Shown piece after piece: positions 1 to 8,517 of a stretch of DNA of 61,251 bases; position 1 is the stretch's first letter; every line of letters starts with the position of its first letter. This DNA comes from an uncultured Acetatifactor sp. (lineage in GTDB: Bacteria > Bacillota > Clostridia > Lachnospirales > Lachnospiraceae). A program made the translations under genes and the position numbers. Under the pieces are notes generated by a model. It saw only the letters and a program-made list of their open reading frames with translations, did no database searches and was not told the DNA's origin. The stretch lies in contig CANQJL010000015.1 in the NCBI GenBank assembly GCA_947624245.1, forward strand, positions 1-61,251, read 5' to 3'.

Positions 1-72
1 TCCTGGCTCATTTATCTGAGATATGAATTGAAAAATTCCTTGAAAAAAAGGAAAAAAGACTTGACTGAATAG
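1..72 (+). CDS. C-terminal tail of an unknown gene, cut by the window edge
   Basis: An open frame runs from the first base to a TAG at 70-72 and encodes 23 residues rich in lysine, ending KKDLTE. It sits 9 bases upstream of the next small gene and in the same direction as the recombinase. In elements of this kind the preceding gene is often another site-specific recombinase; that is inference, because too little is visible to assign a family. Confidence 0.5.
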   Translation, partial: SWLIYLRYELKNSLKKRKKDLTE

Positions 73-81
73 GGAGGGTGA

Positions 82-231
82 ATGGATAATACGATCAATA
101 ACGAACAGGTTAATATACTGATGGCCCTTGCGTTAATGAAATATTTATACAATCAAGGGAAAATCTCAGAAAAAAACTACAAGAAAATTTTAAACGAATA
201 TAAGGACAAATTACCTTGCGGAGTTGTGTAA
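82..231 (+). CDS. 49-residue SHOCT-like small protein of a mobile element
   Basis: ATG at 82 is preceded by AGGGAGGG at 71-78, a strong ribosome binding site. The product has 49 residues and ends CGVV. Its centre, MKYLYNQGKISEKNYKKIL, has the pattern of a SHOCT helix pair (leucine-rich helix, G-x-I-[ST]-x-x-[EN]-[FY] turn, lysine-rich helix). Small proteins of this kind are often found beside large serine recombinases in Firmicutes elements; their role is not established, and a directionality or accessory factor is only a guess. It ends 53 bases before the recombinase start, so the two are probably cotranscribed. Confidence 0.6.
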   Translation: MDNTINNEQVNILMALALMKYLYNQGKISEKNYKKILNEYKDKLPCGVV

Positions 232-284
232 AGCGTGCTAAAATAAATATGATAACAAAAATAGGAAACAATGAAAGGAGTATA

Positions 285-1946
285 ATGCGAGAGAAAAGAG
301 TAGTGGCAATCTATGCAAGAGTGTCCACAGAACACGAAGCACAAGTATCCGCGTTGGGTAATCAGGTTCAATACTATGATAACATTTTGGCACAGCATCC
401 GGATTGGCAGCTGTATGATAGGTATATTGATGAGGGAATCACAGGAACTTCAGTGAAAAAGAGAAAAAACTTTATGCGTATGATGGAGGACGCATTAGAA
501 GGGAAATTTGATCTCATTATTACACGAGAAGTGTCGAGGTTTGCCAGAAATACGGTGGATACTTTACAACAGACCAGAATACTTAAACGAAATGGAGTTG
601 AAGTTTACTTTACAGAAGACAATATTTGGACGATGAATGACGAAGATGGTGAACTTAGACTGACGATTATGGCAACATTAGCCCAGAATGAAAGTAAAAA
701 GACTTCTTTAAGAGTTAAGGCTGGTCAGATGATTTCCTTTCAAAATGCTGTGCCATATGGTAATGGAAATATACTTGGCTATAATAGGATTGGAAAGGAC
801 TTTGTGATCAATGAATCCCAAGCTGCTACTGTCAGAAGAATATTTGACTTATATTTAGACGGAAATGGGGTACGGAAAATACAGTTTATCATTGAAAAAG
901 AAGGACATTTGACTGCCACAGGATTAACAAAGTGGCAACCGGCCAATATAAGTCGAATTCTTCGAAATCCTTTTTATTGCGGGACGATTGTGTATCGGAA
1001 GCAATATGTTCCCGATTATCTGGAACAGAAAAAGATAAACAATTATGGGGACGTTGAAAAGATAGTTGCAGAGGGGAGTCATACTCCTATTGTAACAAAA
1101 GAGGAGTTTCAAAAAGTTCAGGAAATGATGGACAGCAAATCCGCATCAATCAACAATAAGGGGCGGAGAGGCAAAAAGGTTTCTAAAGATGTCTGGTGCA
1201 GGAAACTGATTTGTGAATGTGGACATACATATAACAGAGTAGTATGGCATTTGGGGCAGGGCGGTCCACAATATGCATATCAGTGTTATAGCCAGGTGCG
1301 CTTTGGTTCTGCCAGGACTAGAGAGAAAAAGGGACTCAGCACAGAGGGAATGTGCGCTACTAAAATGGTAGCACGCTGGAAATTAGAGGTTATGGCTGAT
1401 CTCATATTTCAAAAGTTTTGGAATGACAGAGAAAGTGTTTTAGCTATTGCCAATGAAATGTTGGATAAGTTTTGTGACAACGAATTGGATAACGAGGAAT
1501 TTGAGAAAAAGCAGGAGTTAGAGCGAAAAATAGCAGCATGGGATAAAAAATATGACAACCTCTTAAATATGCGTATGGCTGGCGAAATTGAGAAAGACCG
1601 TTTTGATGAAAAACGAGCACAGCTACAGAAAGAACAGGAAAAGCTGAGGGAACAGTTAAAACTGCTTGAAAAAGAGGAAGAAATTACAGATGATATTTAC
1701 AAAGACAAGCTGGAAGTGTTAAAATATGGCTTGGAGCAAGACTTTAATTTCTCGACAAAACACATTCCGGAGGAAATTATAGATGCCTTTGTAAAAGAGA
1801 TAGTAGTTTGTAGAGATTGCTTTATATGGAAACTGAATTTCTTCCCTGATGACTATAAACTTGATGTCGAAGGCAGAAGTAACAATTATAAGGTGACCCA
1901 AACAGAACTTTCCTCGGATACGTCACTGCAGCACAGGAGGGCGTGA
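285..1946 (+). CDS. Large serine recombinase (integrase) of an integrated element
   Basis: A 553-residue protein if started at ATG 285, which follows AGGAG at 276-280; an in-frame upstream extension to 216 overlaps the previous gene and lacks a site. The N-terminal resolvase domain (about 1-150) has YARVSTE with the nucleophile Ser14 and the partner motif SRFARNT. A recombinase domain follows (about 165-275), then a zinc-ribbon region with CECG near residues 310-365, and a coiled coil rich in Glu/Lys (about 415-480). Such enzymes integrate and excise elements between short att sites. The gene lies at the extreme right end of the element: its last 10-20 codons run into the disrupted HD-GYP gene, so the tail LQHRRA is probably supplied by the target site. 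AT-rich base use contrasts with the GC-richer DNA that follows. Confidence 0.9.
   Translation: MREKRVVAIYARVSTEHEAQVSALGNQVQYYDNILAQHPDWQLYDRYIDEGITGTSVKKRKNFMRMMEDALEGKFDLIITREVSRFARNTVDTLQQTRILKRNGVEVYFTEDNIWTMNDEDGELRLTIMATLAQNESKKTSLRVKAGQMISFQNAVPYGNGNILGYNRIGKDFVINESQAATVRRIFDLYLDGNGVRKIQFIIEKEGHLTATGLTKWQPANISRILRNPFYCGTIVYRKQYVPDYLEQKKINNYGDVEKIVAEGSHTPIVTKEEFQKVQEMMDSKSASINNKGRRGKKVSKDVWCRKLICECGHTYNRVVWHLGQGGPQYAYQCYSQVRFGSARTREKKGLSTEGMCATKMVARWKLEVMADLIFQKFWNDRESVLAIANEMLDKFCDNELDNEEFEKKQELERKIAAWDKKYDNLLNMRMAGEIEKDRFDEKRAQLQKEQEKLREQLKLLEKEEEITDDIYKDKLEVLKYGLEQDFNFSTKHIPEEIIDAFVKEIVVCRDCFIWKLNFFPDDYKLDVEGRSNNYKVTQTELSSDTSLQHRRA
1889..1942. mobile_element. Right boundary (attR region) of the integrated element
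   Basis: Base composition changes abruptly here from AT-rich recombinase sequence to GC-rich host sequence. In the frame of the downstream HD-GYP gene the reading stays open back to a TAA at 1889-1891, and the residues YVTAAQEGVNI just before the annotated GTG fit a beta-propeller repeat of that protein. The crossover point must therefore lie between about 1889 and 1918. The left end and the matching attL lie outside the window, so the core dinucleotide cannot be fixed. Confidence 0.65.
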
Positions 1947-3553
1947 ACATCATTCGGGACGGCAGGGTGACGGAGAGCTACAATGCCGACAACGGCCTTT
2001 CGGTGTCGGCAATCCTCTGCTTTGCGCAGGACGAGGACGGCACGCTGTATATGGGAAGCGACGGCGGCGGTGTCTATGCGCTGAAGGACGGGAAGATCGC
2101 AAACTACGGCTATGAGGAAGACCTGGAGGAAGGCGTCGTCCTGAGAATGCTTCCGGACAGTGATTCCGACGGATATTTTATCAGCGCGGGAAGCAACCTG
2201 TACTATTGGGATAAAACGCGGTTCCGGAAACTGGAGAACTTCTTGAAGGGCGCGGGCAGCATCTTTGATTTCGTGGATTATGACGGCAAGCTCTGGCTGC
2301 TTCAGAACAACGGCATTATTGCGCTGGACAAGGCCAGACTGCTCAGCGGCGAGTTCACCAACGAAAAGAAATACAGCTTTGCTCAGGGGCTCACCGGATC
2401 CCTCAACGCAAACACCTGGAATTATCTGGACGGGGACGGCACGCTCTATCTCTCTACGAGAAGCGGTATCAGCGTATTTCGGTTCTCCGGCACCGATATG
2501 CCCCTGCCGCGCATCAGCATAAACAGTGTCAGCATAGACGGGGAGACTTATGAGCAGTCGGAAACACTGCAGATACCCCGCGGCGCTCAGCGTGTCACGA
2601 TCGACTTTGCGGCCCTTGCCTACTCCGGAAATCTGGACTTCTCCATATCCTACATGCTGAAGGGCTTTGACGATAAGGAGACGGTGCTGAACAATACCGG
2701 AAGCGGAAGCATCAGCTATACCAACATCCCGGGGGGAGAGTACGATTTTGTGGTGAAGGTCTACGACTCCGATCACCCCGAGACGGAACAGATCTGTACC
2801 ATGCATCTGGAGAAGCAGAAGCGGCTGTATGAATATTCGCTGTTCTGGGTGCTGCTGGTAGCGGCTGTGGTGCTGCTGGCCATTGCAGTCACCTATATCA
2901 TTGCGGCGGTCCGTCTCAGGGCCGCAAGGCGCAGGCAGCAGGAATATCAGAGGATCGTGGATCAGTCCCTTCGGACCTTTGCGCAGATCATAGACGCCAA
3001 GGACAAATATACCAACGGACATTCCCTGCGGGTGGCCGCCTATTCCAGAGAGCTTTCCAGGAGAATGGGTATGCCGAAGCAGGAGCAGGAGCGGATTTAC
3101 TATATCGCGCTGCTGCATGACATCGGGAAGATCGGCGTTCCGGACAGTATCCTGACGAAGCCCGGAAAGCTCACCGAGGAGGAGATGGATATTGTGCGCA
3201 CGCACCCTGCGGTGGGAGGAAAGATACTGGAGAACTTTACCGCCATTCAGGGCATTTCCCAGGGCGCAAGATATCATCACGAGCGGTATGACGGGACGGG
3301 ATACTGCGAGAAAAAGGCGGGTACGGACATTCCGCTGGAGGCCCGTATCATCGGCGTGGCGGATACTTATGACGCAATGAGCAGCACGCGGTGCTACAGG
3401 GCGGCTCTGACCAAGGAGGCCATAGAGGCGGAATTGAGGAAGGTCAGTGGCAGCCAGCTGGATCCCGAGATCGTGCGGCATATGCTGGATATGATAGAAG
3501 AAGGGGTCGTGCCTGCGGAGACGGTTCCCATAGCGGAAAGTGGAAATGTATGA
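1943..3553 (+). pseudogene. HD-GYP sensor protein, 5' part removed by element insertion
   Basis: The surviving 536 codons encode the last part of a beta-propeller (reg_prop repeats, about 1-190), a Y_Y_Y domain (about 190-280), one membrane segment (about 297-323) and a cytoplasmic HD-GYP domain with HDIGKIG near residue 392 and HHERYDGTGY near 443. HD-GYP proteins hydrolyse cyclic di-GMP. Here the last position of the GYP signature is Cys rather than Pro; the metal-binding histidines and aspartates are present. The N-terminal signal peptide and most of the propeller are missing because the element is inserted upstream. The GTG at 1943 has AGGAGG only 2 bases before it, so translation of the remnant is uncertain. 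The stop overlaps the next gene as ATGA. Confidence 0.8.
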
Positions 3554-4605
3554 ACGAAAAACGGCTGGATTATCTGGATATGGTGAAGGGAATCGGCATT
3601 ACCCTTGTAGTGATCGGGCATTCTCCCAGCATATCCGATCGTATTTTGATATGGCTTACTTCCTTTCACATGCCGCTGTTCTTTGTGGTATCGGGAATTT
3701 TGTTCACCTATAAGCGTTCCGAGCGGGAGACCTTTGGCGCGTATGCAAAAAGACGGTTCTGCGGTACGATAATCCCGTTCTTTTGCTTTAGCCTGATCAA
3801 TATTCTTGTGGATCTGGCAAGGCATATTTCCGCACCGAAGACGGTGAGCTGGGAGCCGGTCCGGACGGACATCATTCAGACGCTTTCCTTTTTCGGCGTG
3901 TCTGTGCTCTGGTTTCTGCCGGCGTTCTTTTTGGGAGGAATGTGTCTTTACGGGATCGTCAAAAAGTGTCCCGTGTGGCTTGGCTGGGTTGTCGCTGCGG
4001 CCGGCGTTGTGCTTCCGTCTGCGGGGGCGGCGCTGGTGCGGACATATATTCCGGCGGGGGAAAGTATCTTTTTCACATGGCTCAGCCAGGTGCTTATCAT
4101 GCTGCTGCGCGCTTTTTCTGCGCTTGTCTTTATGCTTATGGGTCGGGGATTTTATTTTGTACTGCAGAAATTTCACAAAAAGGCCGTCTGGGAGGTGCTG
4201 CTCGGGATAGGGTGTCTTGCCGTCAATGTGGCGGCGGCATTCGCTAATATCGGGGTGGATATGCACTATCTCGTACTGAACAATGTGCTGCTGTATTATC
4301 TGGGGGCGGGAAGCGCGGTCTTTGGACTGCTCCTGATCTGCAGAAATGCAAGACCCTTTAAGCTGCCTGTTTTTCTGGGGCAAAATTCCATGATCGTCAT
4401 GGTGACACATATGGACTGCAGAGTGATGCGGGTGTCCATTCTTTTTGCGGAGTGGGTCAATCGGTTGATCCCCGGCATCGTTATGTACCGAATCAGTCTG
4501 TATGCGGCATTGCTGGCGGGGGAATTGCTCCTGATTCTGCTGATCAATCGATTCGGATTTTTCCTGATCGGCAGGAGCAGACCGATAAAATCAGGCGGCC
4601 GATGA
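3550..4605 (+). CDS. Acyltransferase family 3 membrane protein
   Basis: A 351-residue polytopic membrane protein whose ATG overlaps the HD-GYP stop (ATGA), implying translational coupling. The N-terminus, RLDYLDMVKGIGI followed by VVIGHS, carries the early histidine typical of the acyltransferase 3 family, and about ten hydrophobic segments follow. Family members O-acetylate sugars, peptidoglycan or exopolysaccharide at the membrane; the substrate here cannot be told. It was probably cotranscribed with the intact HD-GYP gene, so the element insertion may have removed its native promoter. The reading continues upstream in the same frame but that extension lies inside the HD-GYP gene and is not a real start. 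Confidence 0.85.
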   Translation: MNEKRLDYLDMVKGIGITLVVIGHSPSISDRILIWLTSFHMPLFFVVSGILFTYKRSERETFGAYAKRRFCGTIIPFFCFSLINILVDLARHISAPKTVSWEPVRTDIIQTLSFFGVSVLWFLPAFFLGGMCLYGIVKKCPVWLGWVVAAAGVVLPSAGAALVRTYIPAGESIFFTWLSQVLIMLLRAFSALVFMLMGRGFYFVLQKFHKKAVWEVLLGIGCLAVNVAAAFANIGVDMHYLVLNNVLLYYLGAGSAVFGLLLICRNARPFKLPVFLGQNSMIVMVTHMDCRVMRVSILFAEWVNRLIPGIVMYRISLYAALLAGELLLILLINRFGFFLIGRSRPIKSGGR

Positions 4606-4615
4606 CAGCAGCGGA

Positions 4616-4714
4616 TTGATAAAGACAACAAATCAATAAAGATAATAGAATAAAGATAATAGAGCGATAAAGCCAACAGAGCGATAAAGCCAACAGATTG
4701 ATAAGGATAACAGA
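4616..4714 (+). repeat. Six tandem copies of a 17-bp AT-rich repeat
   Basis: Copies lie at 4616-4632, 4633-4649, 4650-4663 (14 bases, missing the first three), 4664-4680, 4681-4697 and 4698-4714. The two central copies are identical (GCGATAAAGCCAACAGA); the others differ at a few positions. The array fills the gap between the acyltransferase stop and the short-chain dehydrogenase start, and contains no obvious promoter. Confidence 0.9.
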
Positions 4715-4758
4715 GCAGACTGATTTAAGAATAAAATTACAGGAAAGGAAGCGGGAAA

Positions 4759-5502
4759 ATGGTTGATGTGAGAGGAAAGTGGGCGCTTGTGACGGGGGCG
4801 AGCAGAGGAATCGGAAGATTGGTCGCAAAATTTCTTGCGGCACAGGGCTGCAATATCATTGCTCAGGGAAGAAAGAAGGAACATTCCGCTCAGCTCGTGG
4901 AGGAGCTGAAGGCGCTGGGCGTGGAGGCGTACGCCGTTGAGGCCGAGCTCTCCGATGTGACCAGCGTGGAAAACATGCTTGCGGACATCGACAATCTGGG
5001 GCCGGAGATCGACATTATCATGAACAATGCGGGTATGCAGGTGGCTTACCGGACGGAGTATCTTAAGACGCCGGCGGAGGATTACGCAAAGAGCTTTTCC
5101 ATCAACACCATCGCGCCCATGATGATATGCTATCACTTCCTGCCCCGTATGACGGAGCGGGGATTCGGGAGGATCGTGAACACCACCAGCGGTATCCGGC
5201 TGGAGCCGGAGCAGGCAGGTTATTCGGCCAGCAAGGCCGCTCTGGATAAGGTGACGATCGATCTCGGCTCCAAGCTGCAGGGCACGAATGTCCTGATCAA
5301 TCTGACGGACCCCGGCTGGTGCAGGACGGATCTGGGCGGTCCGCAGGCCCCCAACGACCCGCTGAGCGCACTGCCGGGAGTTGTTGTGGGCGCTTTCGTA
5401 GATGACGGGAGGTCCGGACGGAATTTCAGCGCAGGTCTTTTTTATGATATGACGCTGGAGGAAGCCGTTGCAAAGGCGGAGCAGATGGAAAGTCCGTACT
5501 GA
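4759..5502 (+). CDS. Short-chain dehydrogenase/reductase (SDR)
   Basis: A 247-residue classical SDR. It has the Rossmann glycine motif TGASRGIG (residues 13-20), the NNAG motif, a catalytic serine in TTSG and YSASK with the active-site Tyr and Lys. It therefore reduces or oxidises a carbonyl/alcohol with NAD(P)H. Length fits the family; the substrate is not predictable. AGGAAAGGAAG at 4741-4751 precedes the ATG. The aldo/keto reductase starts 16 bases downstream, so the two oxidoreductases are likely one operon. Confidence 0.88.
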   Translation: MVDVRGKWALVTGASRGIGRLVAKFLAAQGCNIIAQGRKKEHSAQLVEELKALGVEAYAVEAELSDVTSVENMLADIDNLGPEIDIIMNNAGMQVAYRTEYLKTPAEDYAKSFSINTIAPMMICYHFLPRMTERGFGRIVNTTSGIRLEPEQAGYSASKAALDKVTIDLGSKLQGTNVLINLTDPGWCRTDLGGPQAPNDPLSALPGVVVGAFVDDGRSGRNFSAGLFYDMTLEEAVAKAEQMESPY

Positions 5503-5517
5503 CGGGAAGGAGGAAAA

Positions 5518-6636
5518 ATGTCTGATTATTTTGGAAAAGAAGTTCCCAAGCTTGGCTTTGGGCTGATGCGCCTGCCGAAGAAAGGTCTGACAACGGATAT
5601 CGAGCAGGTAAAGAAGATGGTGGATCTGTTCCTGGAAGCAGGGTTCACCTATTTTGACACGGCGTTCGTGTATCCCGGCTCCGAGGCGGCCACCCGCAAG
5701 GCGCTGGTGGAAAGATACCCTCGGGAGGCCTACACGCTGGCGACCAAGCTGAACGTTATGGCGGCGCCCACCGAAAAAGCCGCAAAAAAACAGTTCCAGA
5801 CCAGTTTGGAGCGGACGCAGGCCGGATATTTTGACTATTATCTGCTCCATGCCCTGATGGAGAACAATTATGCCAGATACGACAAGCTGCATCTCTGGGA
5901 TTTTGTGCGGGAGCAAAAGGAAAAAGGGCTGATCCGGTATTGCGGCTTTTCTTACCACTCAGGGCCGAAGCTTTTGGATCAGCTGCTTACGGTGCATCCG
6001 GAGGTGGACTTCATTCAGCTCCAGATCAATTATGAGGACTGGGAGAACCTGTCCGTGGCCTCCAGGGCGAATTACGAAGTGGCGCGCAAACACGGGAAAT
6101 CCGTGGTGATCATGGAGCCCGTAAAGGGCGGACGTCTGGCAGACCCGCCCGCAGAGGTCAAAAAGCTGCTTCGGGACTATCATCCGGATATGTCCTGCGC
6201 GTCCTGGGCCATTCGCTTTGCGGCTTCTCTGGACGGCGTGCTCACCGTTTTGTCGGGAATGTCCGACACGGCCCAGATGGAGGATAATCTCTCCTACATG
6301 AAGGATTTTAAGCCGCTGGACGCAGAGGAACAGAAAATCATACAAAAGGCACAGAGGCTTCTGGGGAAGTCGGCCACGATTCCCTGTACCGCCTGTCATT
6401 ACTGTACGGAGGGCTGTCCCAAGAAGATCGCCATACCGGAGATTTTTGCGGCGGCCAACAAGCGGCTGGGCAACGGCCAGATGCAGGAGGCGCTTTCCGA
6501 TTACAGGAACGCTTCCGGCGAGGGGCGTCTTGCGTCGGACTGCATCAAATGCGGACAGTGCGAACGGGCCTGCCCCCAGCATCTTCCCATCACACAACAT
6601 TTGGAACAGTGCGCGCAGATGTTTACGGAGAACTGA
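5518..6636 (+). CDS. Aldo/keto reductase with C-terminal 2x[4Fe-4S] ferredoxin domain
   Basis: A 372-residue protein. The aldo/keto reductase barrel covers about residues 1-270 (GFGLMRLP near the start, TYFDTA with the conserved aspartate). The C-terminal part has two cluster motifs, CTACHYCTEGCP and CIKCGQCERACP, each Cx2Cx2Cx3CP, as in bacterial ferredoxins. Such fusions are common in anaerobic Firmicutes and are thought to move electrons between a carbonyl substrate and iron-sulfur carriers; the physiological substrate is unknown. GGAAGGAGG precedes the ATG by a few bases. Its neighbours are an SDR upstream and a DegV protein downstream. Confidence 0.9.
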   Translation: MSDYFGKEVPKLGFGLMRLPKKGLTTDIEQVKKMVDLFLEAGFTYFDTAFVYPGSEAATRKALVERYPREAYTLATKLNVMAAPTEKAAKKQFQTSLERTQAGYFDYYLLHALMENNYARYDKLHLWDFVREQKEKGLIRYCGFSYHSGPKLLDQLLTVHPEVDFIQLQINYEDWENLSVASRANYEVARKHGKSVVIMEPVKGGRLADPPAEVKKLLRDYHPDMSCASWAIRFAASLDGVLTVLSGMSDTAQMEDNLSYMKDFKPLDAEEQKIIQKAQRLLGKSATIPCTACHYCTEGCPKKIAIPEIFAAANKRLGNGQMQEALSDYRNASGEGRLASDCIKCGQCERACPQHLPITQHLEQCAQMFTEN

Positions 6637-6666
6637 GAGGAAAGCAGGCGCGCGGGTGGAGTGGTC

Positions 6667-7545
6667 ATGAAAAAAGTAGGAGTGGTTACGGACAGTCACA
6701 GCGGAATTACCCAAAAGCAGGCGGAGGAGATGGGCGTCATGGTGCTGCCCATGCCCTTTATCGTCAACGGGAAAGACTATCTGGAAGATGTGACGCTGTC
6801 TCGGGAAAAATTTCTGCAGCGTTTGACGGAGGGAGCGCAGGTCGGCACCTCCCAGCCGTCTCCCTCGGACGTGACGGGCATTTGGAACAGGGCGCTGGCG
6901 GAGTATGAGGAGATCGTGTACATTCCCATCAGCAGCGGTATCTCCGGTTCCTGTATGACGGCCATGGCCCTGGCCGGAGGCAAGTCCTATCAGGGCAGGG
7001 TATTCGTGGTGGACAACGGAAGGGTGTCTGTCCCCATGCGCCGTTCCGTCATGGACGCTGTGGAAATGGTGCGGGAAGGGTATGACGCGGCACAGATCAA
7101 GACGATGCTGGAGGCGGCCAAAGATCAAATGCGGATCTATCTGGCGGTGGATACTCTGGAGTATCTTAAAAGAGGAGGACGCATCTCGAGGACCGCGGCG
7201 GCCGTGGGAACGGTCATGAATATCAAGCCTGTGCTGAAGCTGGGCTGCGGTACTCTGGATACCTACAAAAAATGCAGGGGATTCGGGCTGGCAAAGAAGG
7301 CGATGCTGGAAGCCATGCGCCGCGATCTGGAGACGGAATTTGCGGAACAGATGAAAAAGGGCGAAGTCTATCTGATGGCGGCCACCAGCGCTTCCGCGGA
7401 GGCCACCGGCGCCTGGGTGCGGGAGATCGAGGCGGCCTTTCCGGGCATGGAAGTGCTGTGGGACTATCTGCCCCTTGGCATCACCTGCCATGTGGGCCCT
7501 GACGGCCTGGGCATCGGCTGTTCCTGCAGGCCGGAGAGAATATGA
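6667..7545 (+). CDS. DegV family fatty-acid-binding protein
   Basis: A 292-residue protein starting at ATG 6667, six bases after GGTGGAG; a GTG two codons earlier is possible. It has the DegV signature: VTDSHSGI at the N-terminus, GTSQPSP, the ISSGISGSC segment and the LEYLKRGGRIS motif near the middle. DegV/FakB proteins bind a fatty acid and hand it to a fatty acid kinase (FakA) for phosphorylation. No fakA is in the window. The length matches the family. Confidence 0.9.
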   Translation: MKKVGVVTDSHSGITQKQAEEMGVMVLPMPFIVNGKDYLEDVTLSREKFLQRLTEGAQVGTSQPSPSDVTGIWNRALAEYEEIVYIPISSGISGSCMTAMALAGGKSYQGRVFVVDNGRVSVPMRRSVMDAVEMVREGYDAAQIKTMLEAAKDQMRIYLAVDTLEYLKRGGRISRTAAAVGTVMNIKPVLKLGCGTLDTYKKCRGFGLAKKAMLEAMRRDLETEFAEQMKKGEVYLMAATSASAEATGAWVREIEAAFPGMEVLWDYLPLGITCHVGPDGLGIGCSCRPERI

Positions 7546-7547
7546 GA

Positions 7548-7567
7548 AATGCGCTTGAATGCGCTTG
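7548..7567 (+). repeat. Perfect 10-bp tandem duplication
   Basis: AATGCGCTTG occurs twice in a row just after the degV stop codon. It is one of many short tandem duplications in this window. Confidence 0.85.
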
Positions 7568-7592
7568 GGGTTGTTTAGAGGGAAGCTGAAGC

Positions 7593-8432
7593 ATGATAGA
7601 AAAAACATATGAGACGCCATGCGGCACGATTCATTATTGGATAGGGAAAAAGGCAGATACTCTGGGTGTTTCCCTTGTGTTTCTGCCGGGACTGACCGCA
7701 GACCACAGATTATTTGAGAGGCAGATAGCATATTTTGAAAAGAAATGCCCTGTTTTTGTCTGGGACGCGCCGGGACATGCCGCTTCCTGGCCTTTTGCCA
7801 TGACCTTTTCCATGGAAGACAAGGCAAGGTGGCTGAATGAGATTCTGATACGGGAGGACATGCACGACATTGTCATTGCAGGGCAGTCTATGGGCGGTTA
7901 TGTGGGACAGATGTATGCGCAGCTGTTTCCCGAAAAGCTGCGGGGATTTGTCTCCATTGACTCCGCCTCGCTGCAGAGAGATTATATCACGGCAGCAGAG
8001 CTTTGGCTTTTGAAACGCATGGAGCCGGTTTACCGGTATTATCCGTGGAAATGGCTTTTGAAGCAGGGGACAAACGGCGTTGCCGTTTCCCGATACGGGC
8101 GGGCGCTGATGCGAAGCATGATGATGGTCTATGACGGGGACAAGAGCAGATATGCGCGCCTTGCAGGGCATGGATTCAGGATTCTGGCGGAAGCGATAGA
8201 GCGGGATCTCCCCTATGAGATCAAGTGCCCTGCACTGCTGATCTGTGGTGAAAAGGACCATGCCGGCTCCTGCATCAGATACAATAAGGCGTGGCACAAA
8301 AAGACCGGAATACCGATTGCATGGATCAAGAACGCAGGGCATAACTCCAACACGGACGCCCCGAAACGGGTCAATGCGCTGATTGAGAAACTGATAAATA
8401 AGATAAATAAGATAAATAAGACTGCGCATTAG
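7593..8432 (+). CDS. Alpha/beta hydrolase
   Basis: A 279-residue alpha/beta hydrolase. The nucleophile elbow is GQSMGG (about residues 97-102), the acid residue lies in ICGEKDHAGS and the catalytic histidine in NAGHNSNTDAP, so the triad is complete. An oxyanion-hole-type segment, FLPGLTADH, lies near the N-terminus. The substrate is unknown. The C-terminus, INKINKINK, is encoded by a 9-bp tandem repeat. A strong terminator follows 20 bases after the stop. Confidence 0.85.
   Translation: MIEKTYETPCGTIHYWIGKKADTLGVSLVFLPGLTADHRLFERQIAYFEKKCPVFVWDAPGHAASWPFAMTFSMEDKARWLNEILIREDMHDIVIAGQSMGGYVGQMYAQLFPEKLRGFVSIDSASLQRDYITAAELWLLKRMEPVYRYYPWKWLLKQGTNGVAVSRYGRALMRSMMMVYDGDKSRYARLAGHGFRILAEAIERDLPYEIKCPALLICGEKDHAGSCIRYNKAWHKKTGIPIAWIKNAGHNSNTDAPKRVNALIEKLINKINKINKTAH
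8393..8420 (+). repeat. 9-bp tandem repeat (x3) inside the hydrolase C-terminus
   Basis: GATAAATAA is repeated three times and encodes I-N-K three times at the very end of the hydrolase. The unit is a multiple of three, so copy-number changes would keep the frame. Confidence 0.85.
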
Positions 8433-8454
8433 AAACAAGATTCTATTGCAGCCG

Positions 8455-8489
8455 AAAAGTCCCCCGCCGCAGGGCGGAGGACTTTTTTT
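8455..8489. terminator. Bidirectional terminator between convergent genes
   Basis: A GC-rich hairpin (AAAGTCC and CCGCC paired with GGCGG and GGACTTT) is followed by seven T on the plus strand and preceded by an A-run, so it can serve both the hydrolase and the convergent ECF gene. Confidence 0.9.
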
Positions 8490-8517
8490 GACGATTATGC
8501 GAACAAAGCGGCGGGAG

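Noticed and set aside
1886..3481. 531-residue open frame on the minus strand
   Set aside because: It is the shadow of the HD-GYP gene on the other strand; no ribosome site and the sequence has no family character.
4616..4714. CRISPR array
   Set aside because: Units are contiguous without spacers and no cas genes are present.
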